In this document: one piece after another, positions 1 to 7,139 of the stretch
How the letters are laid out: each line of letters starts with the position of its first letter
How positions within the stretch are numbered: the first letter of the stretch is position 1
NCBI GenBank assembly: GCA_964522605.1
Contig: CAZFWV010000181.1
Location: 1 to 13,458, forward strand
Reading direction: 5' to 3'
Length of the DNA: 13,458 nucleotides
Source of the DNA: CAVZLD01 sp964522605
Lineage (GTDB): Bacteria > Planctomycetota > Planctomycetia > Pirellulales > Pirellulaceae
Notes under the pieces: model-generated
Database searches by the model: none
Told to the model about the DNA's origin: nothing
Seen by the model: the letters and a program-made list of their open reading frames with translations, nothing else
Position numbers and translations under genes: made by a program

Positions 1-500
1 ACGGCCTGAACGACCGTCTTCATGCCGGTCATTGTGGTGGTGAGCAATGCGGACACGGCAATAATGTGCGCATTGCTTTCTTGGGCCTGCGCCACGAACT
101 TTTCGGGAGGCACATCGACGCCCAGATCGACCACCTCGAAACCGCCACCTTCCAGCATGGCGGCAACGAGTCCCTTTCCGATATCGTGTAGGTCGCCCTT
201 CACGGTCCCGATCACGACCCGGCCCACCGGTTGCACTCCCCGTTCGGCCAACAGCGGTCGAAGCAAATCGAGCGCACCCTTCATCGCGCGCGCGGCAATC
301 AGCAGTTCAGGGACAAAGTACTCGTTGTTCTCGAATCGTCGTCCCACTTCATCCATGGCGGGAATCATTTGCTCGGTCACCAACTGCTGCGGATCGGCCC
401 CCGCTTCGAGGGCCCCCTTCGTGACCTCGACGGCCGTCTTGGCATCGCCATTGAGTACAGCTTCGTACAATTGCTTCAGGTCAGGTGCGGCCTGCGACAT
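1..500 (-). CDS. Corrinoid (B12-binding) methyltransferase protein, 3' end cut by window
   Basis: The minus strand reads open from an ATG at 500 to the left edge (166 codons, no stop), so only the N-terminal three quarters or so is present. Residues 1-90 form the helical cap typical of MtaC/MtbC/MttC and MetH corrinoid proteins (GRRFENNEYFVPELLIAARA). A Rossmann-type B12 domain begins near residue 93. The cobalt-ligand motif DxHxxG is seen as GDLHDIGKG, with His105 the expected lower axial ligand, followed by VSALLTTTM near 149-157. Family role: it carries a methyl group on cobalamin between a substrate-specific methyltransferase and a second methyltransferase. It is divergent from the activation-domain and URO-D genes at 766-2532, which fits one methyl-transfer system. 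The start is chosen because the helical cap begins there; the ribosome site is weak. The substrate cannot be told because no MtxB-type gene is visible. Confidence 0.93.
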   Translation of the reverse strand, partial: MSQAAPDLKQLYEAVLNGDAKTAVEVTKGALEAGADPQQLVTEQMIPAMDEVGRRFENNEYFVPELLIAARAMKGALDLLRPLLAERGVQPVGRVVIGTVKGDLHDIGKGLVAAMLEGGGFEVVDLGVDVPPEKFVAQAQESNAHIIAVSALLTTTMTGMKTVVQA

Positions 501-571
501 GCTTGCGTCCCGTTTCAGTTCCTTACTTGACCAGTGACACGATAAATCGCCTCACCGAACGCAGAATCCAA

Positions 572-600
572 GGTCCCGTCTTCTCCAGAAGGGTCCCGAC
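572..600. repeat. Direct repeat pair flanking a small inverted repeat
   Basis: GGTCCCGTC (572-580) recurs as GGTCCCGAC (592-600), exactly 20 bp apart, about two helical turns. Between them lies the inverted repeat CTTCTccAGAAG (580-591). The site is in the divergent region, inside the likely 5' UTR of the corrinoid gene. It could be an operator or part of an RNA fold. No regulator is recognised. Confidence 0.4.
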
Positions 601-633
601 GGTGCTCGCACGTTGCGGTGCAGCGTGACGCCC

Positions 634-639
634 ATTATA
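634..639 (-). promoter_or_regulatory. Candidate sigma70 -10 box for the corrinoid gene
   Basis: The minus strand reads a perfect TATAAT here in an AT-rich patch (634-648) of an otherwise GC-rich region. A transcript starting near 627 would give a 5' UTR of about 127 nt before the ATG at 500. The -35 position at 16-17 bp spacing matches TTGACA poorly (2 of 6), so this rests on the -10 alone. Confidence 0.35.
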
Positions 640-661
640 TATGAATTCTGGAAATGTACGA

Positions 662-750
662 GATCACCCGTTTCGACTCGGCGGAATCCCACAAGGATGG
701 CCGCCGCTTGCCGGCGGAACCGTCTCCGCCCGGGTGGTCCTGAACGCAGG
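662..750 (+). promoter_or_regulatory. Candidate structured 5' leader RNA upstream of the B12-related gene pair
   Basis: Nested complementary segments can be paired by eye. GATCACCCG (662-670) pairs with CGGGTGGTC (731-739) with one G-U. Inside it GGCGGA (680-685) pairs with TCCGCC (725-730). Two further hairpins sit within: ATCC/GGAT (686-689/695-698) and CCGCCG/CGGCGG (701-706/712-717, loop CTTGC). CCTG/CAGG (739-742/747-750) forms another just before the ribosome site; it competes with the outer stem for base 739. No known riboswitch consensus was recognised. High GC makes some chance pairing likely, so this is a hypothesis. Confidence 0.35.
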
Positions 751-751
751 T

Positions 752-759
752 GAGAGAGG
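752..759 (+). promoter_or_regulatory. Ribosome binding site fixing a GTG start
   Basis: GAGAGAGG lies 6 nt before GTG at 766. It supports that GTG as the start of the activation-domain gene. Confidence 0.7.
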
Positions 760-765
760 TCGAGC

Positions 766-1485
766 GTGACCGATTCGACATTGTTAAGCTCCTTGGGATT
801 CGGCCCCCAGACAATCGATCGCGTTGAATCCGCCGTCGATGTCAGTGAGGTCTTGCGATATCTGGGCTATCCGCCAAGTGTGCCGCCGAATCCTCGATTA
901 CAGGACGTTCTGGATCACTGGGTCGTGGAAGCCAATCGCAGGGCCGAGCCTCGCGCTGTCTACCAGGTCCTCCCCGTCACGCAGTTGCGACCGCGCAGCT
1001 TGCGTTTGAGCACCCCGGAAGGCGAGGTGGAGTTTCGCGGAGCCATCGGCGAGTTCCTGGGCCCCTCGGAATACGTCGCGGCTTTCGTCGCCACCGCCGG
1101 CCCGAATGTAGAACGCCTGGCCAGTGAGTTGATGCAGCAGGACGACGAACTGGCCGCGATGATCGTCAATGCTGTCGGTGCCGAACGAGCGGAGGCGGCC
1201 GAGGCGAAGATTCTGGAACGATTGCGTGACCAAGCGGGTGAATTCGGATTCTCCCCCACCCTGCCCTACAGCCCTGGTTATTGCGGGATGGCCCTGTCAG
1301 AACAGCGGACTCTTTTCGATCTGTTTCGAGACTTCGACATCGGAGTTACGCTGTCGGAGAGCTGTCTGATGCAACCACTCAAGTCGGTCTCGGGATTGAT
1401 TGGTCTGGGACCGTCGGATCTTGTGCAAGAATCCGGTTCACCTTGCGACCGGTGTGAGATGTACAATTGCGCGATGCGGAGATGA
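766..1485 (+). CDS. Stand-alone methionine synthase activation-domain-like protein
   Basis: This 239-residue protein, starting at GTG, resembles the C-terminal reactivation domain of B12-dependent methionine synthase (MetH) as a free-standing polypeptide. In MetH that domain binds SAM and remethylates cob(II)alamin during reductive reactivation. Family signatures seen are YSPGYCGMALSEQ (168-180), matching the MetH GYC motif, and LMQPLKSVSGLIGLGP (201-216). The C-terminus has a Cys cluster, C227-x2-C230-x4-C235 in PCDRCEMYNCAMRR, which MetH lacks; it could bind iron-sulfur or zinc. The gene sits 15 bp upstream of the URO-D-type methyltransferase gene and is divergent from the corrinoid gene. 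The inferred job is maintenance or reactivation of that corrinoid protein. SAM binding is not shown by the sequence alone. Confidence 0.88.
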   Translation: MTDSTLLSSLGFGPQTIDRVESAVDVSEVLRYLGYPPSVPPNPRLQDVLDHWVVEANRRAEPRAVYQVLPVTQLRPRSLRLSTPEGEVEFRGAIGEFLGPSEYVAAFVATAGPNVERLASELMQQDDELAAMIVNAVGAERAEAAEAKILERLRDQAGEFGFSPTLPYSPGYCGMALSEQRTLFDLFRDFDIGVTLSESCLMQPLKSVSGLIGLGPSDLVQESGSPCDRCEMYNCAMRR

Positions 1486-1488
1486 AAC

Positions 1489-1494
1489 GGGAGG
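1489..1494 (+). promoter_or_regulatory. Ribosome binding site fixing a GTG start
   Basis: GGGAGG lies 6 nt before GTG at 1501. This favours GTG over the in-frame ATG at 1510. Confidence 0.75.
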
Positions 1495-1500
1495 TGCGCC

Positions 1501-2532
1501 GTGTCAGAAATGAACGGTCGTGAGCGTGTCCTGGCGTTCCTTAACGGACAACCCGTTGATCGACTGCCTTTGATGCCGGTCGTGATGATGTTTTGTGCCG
1601 ATCAGATCGGCGTCCCGTATGGACAATATGTCACCAACTACCGCGTCATGGCCGAGGCACAGATTCAGACGGCTGAGAAGTTCGATTTGGACATTGTCTC
1701 GATCATGTCGGATCCAGCGCGCGAAGCTTTCGACTGTGGCGCTCACGTTCAGTTTTACGAAGACCAGCCTGCGGCGATCCTGGAAAGCGATGCGCTACTG
1801 GCCGACAAATCGCGGCTGGTGCGTTTGCCGATGCCCGATCCGTACAGCGGCGGTCGAATGCACGCCGCCGTACTCGCACTGGAACTGATGAAGTCGCGCG
1901 TCGGTGACGAAAAGGCCTTGATGGGCTGGGTCGAAGGTCCCTGCGCCGAGGCCGCCGACCTGCGAGGAATCAACACGCTGATGCTCGACTTCTTCGACGA
2001 CCCGGCTTTCGTGCGGGAACTGTTCGAGTTCGTGGTCGAGATGGAATTGAAGTATGCGAAGGCACAGATTGACGCGGGCGCCGACCTGATTGGGATCGGC
2101 GATGCCGCGGCCTCCTTGATCGGACCGAAATTCTACGAAGAGTTCGTCTGGCCTTACGAGAAGAAACTGGTCGACGGTCTGCACGCGATGGGAGCGCGCG
2201 TGCGATTGCATATCTGCGGCAATACGAGCCGAATCCTGGACGGAATGGGCCGCCTGGGCTGCGAAATCGTCGACTTGGACTATCCGGTCCCGGTGGCTGA
2301 TGCGCGGCAGGCGATGGGTCCGGATCAGATTCTGCTGGGCAACCTGAATCCGGTAGAGGTTGTCAGAAACGGCTCGCCCCAGGGAATTACCGCAGCTCTG
2401 GCCGAATGCCACCGCCAGGCCGGGCCGCAGTTCATCGTCGGCGCCGGCTGTGAGATTGTCCGCGATACTCCGCTCGAGAATGTTCAGGCCATGGTCGACT
2501 ACGCCCGCAACACTCCGGCTACGCGTCGTTGA
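1501..2532 (+). CDS. URO-D/MtaA-family corrinoid methyltransferase
   Basis: This 343-residue cytoplasmic TIM-barrel protein belongs to the uroporphyrinogen decarboxylase superfamily. It fits the methyltransferase branch (MtaA/MtbA/CmuA-like) better than haem-synthesis HemE because it shows the zinc-ligand pattern His-x-Cys ... Cys: H237 and C239 in RLHICGN, and C317 in VGAGCEI. Zinc in that branch activates a thiol or similar methyl acceptor. Other family marks are NGRERVLAFLNGQPVDR at the N-terminus, LIGIGDAAASLIGP (196-209) and GNLNP (280-284). Length is normal for the family. It follows the activation-domain gene by 15 bp, so the two are probably one transcript. It would move a methyl group to or from the nearby corrinoid protein; acceptor and donor are unknown. 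The 3' end overlaps the convergent aldolase gene by 14 bp. Confidence 0.88.
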   Translation: MSEMNGRERVLAFLNGQPVDRLPLMPVVMMFCADQIGVPYGQYVTNYRVMAEAQIQTAEKFDLDIVSIMSDPAREAFDCGAHVQFYEDQPAAILESDALLADKSRLVRLPMPDPYSGGRMHAAVLALELMKSRVGDEKALMGWVEGPCAEAADLRGINTLMLDFFDDPAFVRELFEFVVEMELKYAKAQIDAGADLIGIGDAAASLIGPKFYEEFVWPYEKKLVDGLHAMGARVRLHICGNTSRILDGMGRLGCEIVDLDYPVPVADARQAMGPDQILLGNLNPVEVVRNGSPQGITAALAECHRQAGPQFIVGAGCEIVRDTPLENVQAMVDYARNTPATRR

Positions 2533-3502
2533 CGATCTGGTCGAAGAATTTGACGAAGTCTTTTCGTTCCTTGCTGGCCAAGAAGTCCATCGCGGCACTC
2601 GGATGGCGGTTCATCTGCCCCGTGATGTTGTAGGGAACTAAGGGTCCCCATTCTACCGTCGCCCGCAGTGGTTCGATGTAGTCCTGCAGCAGCTTGACGA
2701 CCGGCCGCAACTTGAATTTTGGATTCCGCAGGAAGCCCAACAGTAGTTCCATGGGACAATTTCCCGCACCACGGCCCAGTCCCCCCATCGTTGCGTCGGC
2801 CCGATTCGCTCCAAGAATGATCGCCTCAATCGTGTTCGCGAAGCCGAGCTGCAGGTTGTTGTGGGCATGGATCCCAATATCTTTGCCCGAGCCTGTCATC
2901 GCCTCTGCGTACTTGTGGTACAAGCTGTCGATCTGTTCGCGATAGAGATAACCAAAGCTATCGACGATGACCATCGCGGCAGCCGGCGTCGGCGCAATCG
3001 CCTCCAGCACGGTATCGATTTCCGTCTCCGTAATATTCGAGACGGCCATCAGGTTCGCGGTCGTTTCGTACCCCAAGCTGTTTGCATGCTGGATCATCTC
3101 CACCGCTTCTGACACCTGGTGGGCATAAAAGGCGACGCGGATCATATCCAGCACGGATTGATCGCGGGGGACAATCTGCTCTTTCCAATCGCTCTTCCCG
3201 GCGTCGGCCATCGCCGCCAGCTTGAGTCCGGTCTTTTCGGGATCATGATCTCCCACGACACGCTGCAGGTCGGATTCATCGCAGTGCCGCCAAGCTCCAA
3301 ACTGATCCTTGGGAAAAAGGCGCGGTGAGTTCTTATAGCCAATTTCCATGTAATCCACACCGGCAGCCACACACGTATCGTAAACCGCGCGAACCAATTC
3401 ATCTGTGAACTGATGCTTGTTGATCAAACCACCGTCCCGAATGGTGCAATCGAGGACTTTCAACTCAGGTCGATAGGTAATCCAGGGAGCTTTGCCGGTC
3501 AT
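2519..3502 (-). CDS. DRE-TIM metallolyase / aldolase catalytic-domain protein (4-hydroxy-2-oxovalerate aldolase-like)
   Basis: This 327-residue protein is of the HMGL-like (DRE-TIM) family. Motifs in order are LDCTIRDGG (17-25; R22 and D23 catalytic/metal), IHAHNN (211-216; H212 and H214 metal ligands) and GLGRGAGN (241-248). Relatives include 4-hydroxy-2-oxoacid aldolases (MhpE/DmpG) and 2-isopropylmalate or homocitrate synthases, which make or break C-C bonds next to an oxoacid using a divalent metal. The usual aldolase partner, an acylating aldehyde dehydrogenase, is not next to it, and the C-terminal part is not typical of MhpE, so the substrate is open. The protein looks cytoplasmic. It lies 227 bp downstream of the phosphodiesterase gene on the same strand and may have its own promoter. 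The ribosome site before the ATG is weak. Confidence 0.85.
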   Translation of the reverse strand: MTGKAPWITYRPELKVLDCTIRDGGLINKHQFTDELVRAVYDTCVAAGVDYMEIGYKNSPRLFPKDQFGAWRHCDESDLQRVVGDHDPEKTGLKLAAMADAGKSDWKEQIVPRDQSVLDMIRVAFYAHQVSEAVEMIQHANSLGYETTANLMAVSNITETEIDTVLEAIAPTPAAAMVIVDSFGYLYREQIDSLYHKYAEAMTGSGKDIGIHAHNNLQLGFANTIEAIILGANRADATMGGLGRGAGNCPMELLLGFLRNPKFKLRPVVKLLQDYIEPLRATVEWGPLVPYNITGQMNRHPSAAMDFLASKERKDFVKFFDQIVNDA

Positions 3503-3587
3503 GGGTCGTCTCGGTTTGTCAGGAAATAGGGAAGGGGAAATTATTCACTGCGGCGTGGCCAAAGATCCTCACGAAGCAACGCGTAAT

Positions 3588-3599
3588 CGGCAATTGCCG
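3588..3599. other. Perfect 12-bp palindrome CGGCAATTGCCG
   Basis: This uninterrupted palindrome lies about 86 bp upstream of the aldolase start, in the 227-bp gap 3503-3729. It could be a dimeric-regulator operator. No matching regulator is encoded here. Nothing else in the gap looks coding; short ORFs there have no features. Confidence 0.35.
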
Positions 3600-3643
3600 G
3601 ACTTCCGTTGGTCGTCCTGGCTCATTGGCTGCGCCGCCGTCAA

Positions 3644-3666
3644 TCGGAACCCTTTAGGGTGCCCGA
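3644..3666. other. Inverted repeat centred on ACCCT-TT-AGGGT
   Basis: Arms ACCCT (3649-3653) and AGGGT (3656-3660) are perfect. A GG/CC pair and then T-C/G-A extend the stem outward past one mismatch and a bulge. It lies about 64 bp past the phosphodiesterase stop. It may be a weak terminator or an operator; no T-tract follows, so intrinsic termination is doubtful. Confidence 0.3.
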
Positions 3667-3729
3667 ACCGGCCGCCAACATCAAGTGGGTCTGCCCAGAA
3701 AGCGACCGCTGCAGGCGGGATGACGGTTC

Positions 3730-5565
3730 TCAGTCCAAATATAGGCTGCGAAACCGCAGCAAGATCCGCTCCGCCGTGGTCAGATCCTGCCGATCCTGCA
3801 GAACCCGCACGATGGTGGCCGGATCATTCGTGATCAGATTATCCACGCCCCGATCGATCATCAAGGAAGCCGTCTGGGGGTCGTCGACCGTCCAGACGAA
3901 GACATCTTTGCCTCGATTGTGAGCTGCCGCGATCAGCAAGTCGGTCGCCTGCGATTGCGAAACGGCGAGAAAATCCACATCCAGGCTGGTGAGATCACCC
4001 AGCGACGCGGAGGCGACAAAACCAACCGTGATCTCCGGGGCCAAGCGCGTGACCTCCATGAGTTCGTCGTACTTGAGGGACATGATCACCGCGTCATCGA
4101 TCATCTGACGCTTCCGGAGAATCGACACCACTTCCAGCACCAACTGCCGCGCGTCGGCCTTGTAGCTTTTCAATTCGACAATCAGCTTGATCCGGCCTTC
4201 AGCCACATCGATCGCCTGCTCGAGAGTGGCCGGGCGTTCCTGGGCGAATTGCGGATCGAACCAACTCCCGATATCGACATCCATCAAGTCGGCCAGCCGA
4301 GCCTGTGAGATCACAATCGGATTGCCGGCCACGCGCATCAGGTCGGCGTCGTGCGCCACGACGATGGCGCCATCCGCCGTACGCTGAACGTCGATCTCGA
4401 CGAAATCCGCTCCATCGTCGATGGCCCGCTCAACCGCCGCCAAAGTGTTCTCCGGGGCCACCGCCGAACTGCCTCGATGGGCGCTGATGTCGACTTGATC
4501 CTCCCAACGGACGCGGCTTAACAAGCCATGCACGACGAACGCCGTCAGGATGAGCAGCACGACCCCGATTGGCAAAATCGTGCGCCGACCCGTCAGCCAG
4601 GCCGACCGGTCGCGGACGGATGCGATCGCTTCCGCGAAGGCGTGAAACTTGATCTCCCGAGAGTCGTAGGATCGCAGCAACCGCACGGCAAACAGGCAAG
4701 CCACGGACTCACCGAGAAACGACAGTAGAAAGTTGATCGTCAAGCCAATCGAAGTCAGCACGCCAAGAGCGAGCACCAACAAGTTGACGCGTGAAGCGAC
4801 CGATGTAACCAGGATCTCGCCAGCGGAATGCATCAGCCAATTGACGACCGTTGCGAAAAGAAACCAGATGATGACCCAGGTCAGCAACACGGCTGCGACC
4901 TGATGCCACCGGCCCCTGGTTTGCAGCCAACTCCGCCGTAGCGCAACCCGCGCCCGTAAACGCTCCAGGATCACATTCGGCAGCGAGAACACCAGGCGCA
5001 ACATGAGGTAGGCCAACACGACGGTGACCACGAACCCCAGAATTCCTCCCCCACCGACCGCCCACCAGAACTCGGGCGGACGCGCTTCCAAGTAATGATT
5101 AATGTCGTGGGCGCCGAGCAATCGACTGACCAAGAACCAGACCAACCCCAAAAACGGCAATAAAATTGCGGCCCCCATCGCGAGGATCACCAGGCTTAGT
5201 ATGATCACGTCCCTGGCCCGCCGCAGAACAAACAGCAGCGCCTGATCGTACCGCACGCGGACCTGGTCGGTCGCTCCGTAGCCAATCAACAATTGACCGC
5301 TGATTCGCAGAAACGAAACGGCGGCGAACAGCGAAGCCACCCCGAGGGCAATCAACAGCCTTTTGGGCTTGAGCAGGAAAACAGCGATGTCGAAATTCCC
5401 AATCGCTGTCTGTCCACTGCTCGCCACAAGCCGGCTGAACAACCAGGCGACGAACGGAGAGAGCAGCAGAACTGCCAGGATGCTGAACAGCAGGTAATAC
5501 AACAACAGATCGCGCCAGCTTGCGCGGAAATCGTCCCGGACTTGCCGCCAAAGGGCTGCAGACAT
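3730..5565 (-). CDS. Membrane-anchored glycerophosphodiester phosphodiesterase
   Basis: This 611-residue protein has two parts. Residues about 1-350 form a multi-helix membrane domain like the GPDPase membrane domain, with hydrophobic segments near 22-45, 68-92, 118-150, 168-200, 225-245, 262-295 and 328-349. Residues about 357-592 form a GDPD TIM barrel with the full catalytic set: AHRG (H363, R364), PENT (E371, N372), VEIDVQ (E390, D392), AHD (H405, D406) and VELK (E464). It should hydrolyse glycerophosphodiesters to glycerol 3-phosphate and an alcohol using a divalent metal; the orientation of the barrel is not determined. Its ATG shares one base with the stop of the upstream FAD-protein gene (TGATG), so it is translationally coupled to a redox operon. 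Its link to redox is unclear and may be housekeeping. Confidence 0.92.
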   Translation of the reverse strand: MSAALWRQVRDDFRASWRDLLLYYLLFSILAVLLLSPFVAWLFSRLVASSGQTAIGNFDIAVFLLKPKRLLIALGVASLFAAVSFLRISGQLLIGYGATDQVRVRYDQALLFVLRRARDVIILSLVILAMGAAILLPFLGLVWFLVSRLLGAHDINHYLEARPPEFWWAVGGGGILGFVVTVVLAYLMLRLVFSLPNVILERLRARVALRRSWLQTRGRWHQVAAVLLTWVIIWFLFATVVNWLMHSAGEILVTSVASRVNLLVLALGVLTSIGLTINFLLSFLGESVACLFAVRLLRSYDSREIKFHAFAEAIASVRDRSAWLTGRRTILPIGVVLLILTAFVVHGLLSRVRWEDQVDISAHRGSSAVAPENTLAAVERAIDDGADFVEIDVQRTADGAIVVAHDADLMRVAGNPIVISQARLADLMDVDIGSWFDPQFAQERPATLEQAIDVAEGRIKLIVELKSYKADARQLVLEVVSILRKRQMIDDAVIMSLKYDELMEVTRLAPEITVGFVASASLGDLTSLDVDFLAVSQSQATDLLIAAAHNRGKDVFVWTVDDPQTASLMIDRGVDNLITNDPATIVRVLQDRQDLTTAERILLRFRSLYLD

Positions 5566-7139
5566 CAGTTCGCCGACTCGATCGTGTGAACTCGCTCCCG
5601 ATCAAAGCAGAGAGCCGCGGTAGGACAAACGGCAACGCACTCGGCTGCCACCTTCGTCAGGGCTTCATCCAGTGAACGATCGAAGGGAACGGCCAGTCGA
5701 ACGTCAAAGCCGCGATCGACGAGCGTTAACCCCAGGGGCTCGCCGGCCGCAGCAGCAACCTGCACACAGAGTTCGCACTTGATGCACTTGCCGGGTTCGA
5801 AACGCACACCTCCCGGTCGCTGAATGATCTCGACCAGTCTTCGCTCGCCCGCAAATCGTGTCGGGTCGACCCCATACTCGATCGCATACTCTTCCAGTCG
5901 ACAATTGCCGTGCCCGAGACATCCACAGGACAGACAACGTTGCGACTGCGATGCCGCAACATCCGCGGAGTAGTCCATCCCCGTCAAGGGAACTTCGCGA
6001 CGCGCGTGACTGACCATCGCAGTCCAGCGACGAGCTTCGTCCTCCTGCAGCGTTCCGATGTGGGTCGAAAACGGTTTCGAGGGCGGCGTGATCGGTTCTC
6101 CGGCCAAGTACTGGCCAATCACATGCGCAACCTCCTTGCCGTCGGCCACACTGCGGACCACCAGAGCCGTCGGTCGAATGGCGTTTCCCGCGGCAAAGAC
6201 ACCCGAACGCGACGTTTGAAACGTCTCTCGGTCAACGTCGATGCCCCGTTTCGTCATGGGGAGTCCCCAACGCTCACCTTGTTCTGGCGTCACGCGGCCA
6301 CACGTCAGCAACACCGCATCGAAGTCGCGCGTCAACGGCTCCAAATCCTCAACCGATTCGTTGGCACGCAGTTGGGCCCCCAGATCGAATACCAGGTTGA
6401 CTTCCGCATCGAGGATCTGCGGAGGAAGTTGATCGCTCGGCTCCTTCCGCAGCCTTCCCCCAGGCTGTGCCTGCTGCTCAAAGACGACGCATTCGTGGCC
6501 TTGCTGTACGAGGTAGTAGGCCGCGGACAGTCCCGTCGGACCAGCACCCACGACGGCGACCCGCTTCCCGGTGGGCGGCGCGCAAGGAGGCAAATAGGGT
6601 CGCCCGGACTCGAGATCCAGATCGGCCACGAAACGTTTCAGGTCACAAACCGCGACCGCACCATCCGCCGCGTTGCGTCGGCACCCCTTCTCGCAAGGCT
6701 TGGGACAAACGCGGCCCAGAACGGCTGGCAGCGCGATATCCTGCTTGACGGTCGAAATCGCTTCTCGGAGATCATGCTCGCCGATCTGTTGCAGCATGAG
6801 CGGAATGTCCATGTGCGCGGGACATGCGAAAAAGCAGGGCGCGAGACAATCGCCCACGTGGTCACTGAACAGCAATTCCAAAGCGGTCCGTCGAATCGCC
6901 CGGACTTCTTCCGTCTCGCTGTCAATCTGCATTCCATCCACGACCTGCGTCGCACACGACGGCACAAGCGCGTTGCGACGGCGATCCTTGACCAGGCAGA
7001 CTTGGCACGAGGTCGAAGGCCGATAGCCCGGCAGGAAACAGAGTACGGGGATCTGGATGCCCAACTGAGCTGCCGCGTCGAGAATCGTGGTCCCGACGGG
7101 AACTTCCAATTCGCGATCATCAATCGTTATTCGAGGCAT
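5565..7139 (-). CDS. NuoG-type 2Fe-2S / GltD-like FAD / ferredoxin fusion lacking the NAD(P)H domain
   Basis: This 524-residue protein has a modular build. Residues 1-75 form a NuoG/HydA-type 2Fe-2S domain (C34, C45, C48, C62). Residues about 92-155 hold iron-sulfur ligands: H94, C98, C101, C106, then C145, C149 and C153 in VCPKPCEKGC, as in GltD/DPYD-type domains. The FAD Rossmann motif VGAGPTG spans 197-203, and the closing FAD segment FQTSRSGVFAAGN spans 307-319. Between DAVLLTCG (274-281) and RGIDVD (298-303) only about 16 residues remain, where GltD has its NAD(P)H-binding Rossmann domain. The C-terminus has a CLSCGC motif (402-407, plus C413) and a ferredoxin-like end (C452, C455, C458; C501, C505). 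It overlaps the NuoEF-fusion gene by 13 bp. The inferred role is electron-transfer partner of that subunit, possibly flavin-based bifurcation. Confidence 0.9.
   Translation of the reverse strand: MPRITIDDRELEVPVGTTILDAAAQLGIQIPVLCFLPGYRPSTSCQVCLVKDRRRNALVPSCATQVVDGMQIDSETEEVRAIRRTALELLFSDHVGDCLAPCFFACPAHMDIPLMLQQIGEHDLREAISTVKQDIALPAVLGRVCPKPCEKGCRRNAADGAVAVCDLKRFVADLDLESGRPYLPPCAPPTGKRVAVVGAGPTGLSAAYYLVQQGHECVVFEQQAQPGGRLRKEPSDQLPPQILDAEVNLVFDLGAQLRANESVEDLEPLTRDFDAVLLTCGRVTPEQGERWGLPMTKRGIDVDRETFQTSRSGVFAAGNAIRPTALVVRSVADGKEVAHVIGQYLAGEPITPPSKPFSTHIGTLQEDEARRWTAMVSHARREVPLTGMDYSADVAASQSQRCLSCGCLGHGNCRLEEYAIEYGVDPTRFAGERRLVEIIQRPGGVRFEPGKCIKCELCVQVAAAAGEPLGLTLVDRGFDVRLAVPFDRSLDEALTKVAAECVAVCPTAALCFDRERVHTIESAN

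Noticed and set aside
22..537. 171-codon plus-strand open frame at the left edge
   Set aside because: Antisense to the corrinoid protein; Ser/Pro/Thr-rich with no motif.
541..765. Cobalamin riboswitch in the divergent region
   Set aside because: The location is attractive, but the conserved B12-box and core motifs were not found on either strand and the region is short for that class.
501..765. Sigma54 promoter (GG-N10-GC)
   Set aside because: The nearest GG...GC pair at 601-616 has the wrong spacing (12 rather than 10).
1795..2598. 267-codon minus-strand open frame
   Set aside because: Antisense to the URO-D-type methyltransferase, which has the zinc-ligand motifs.
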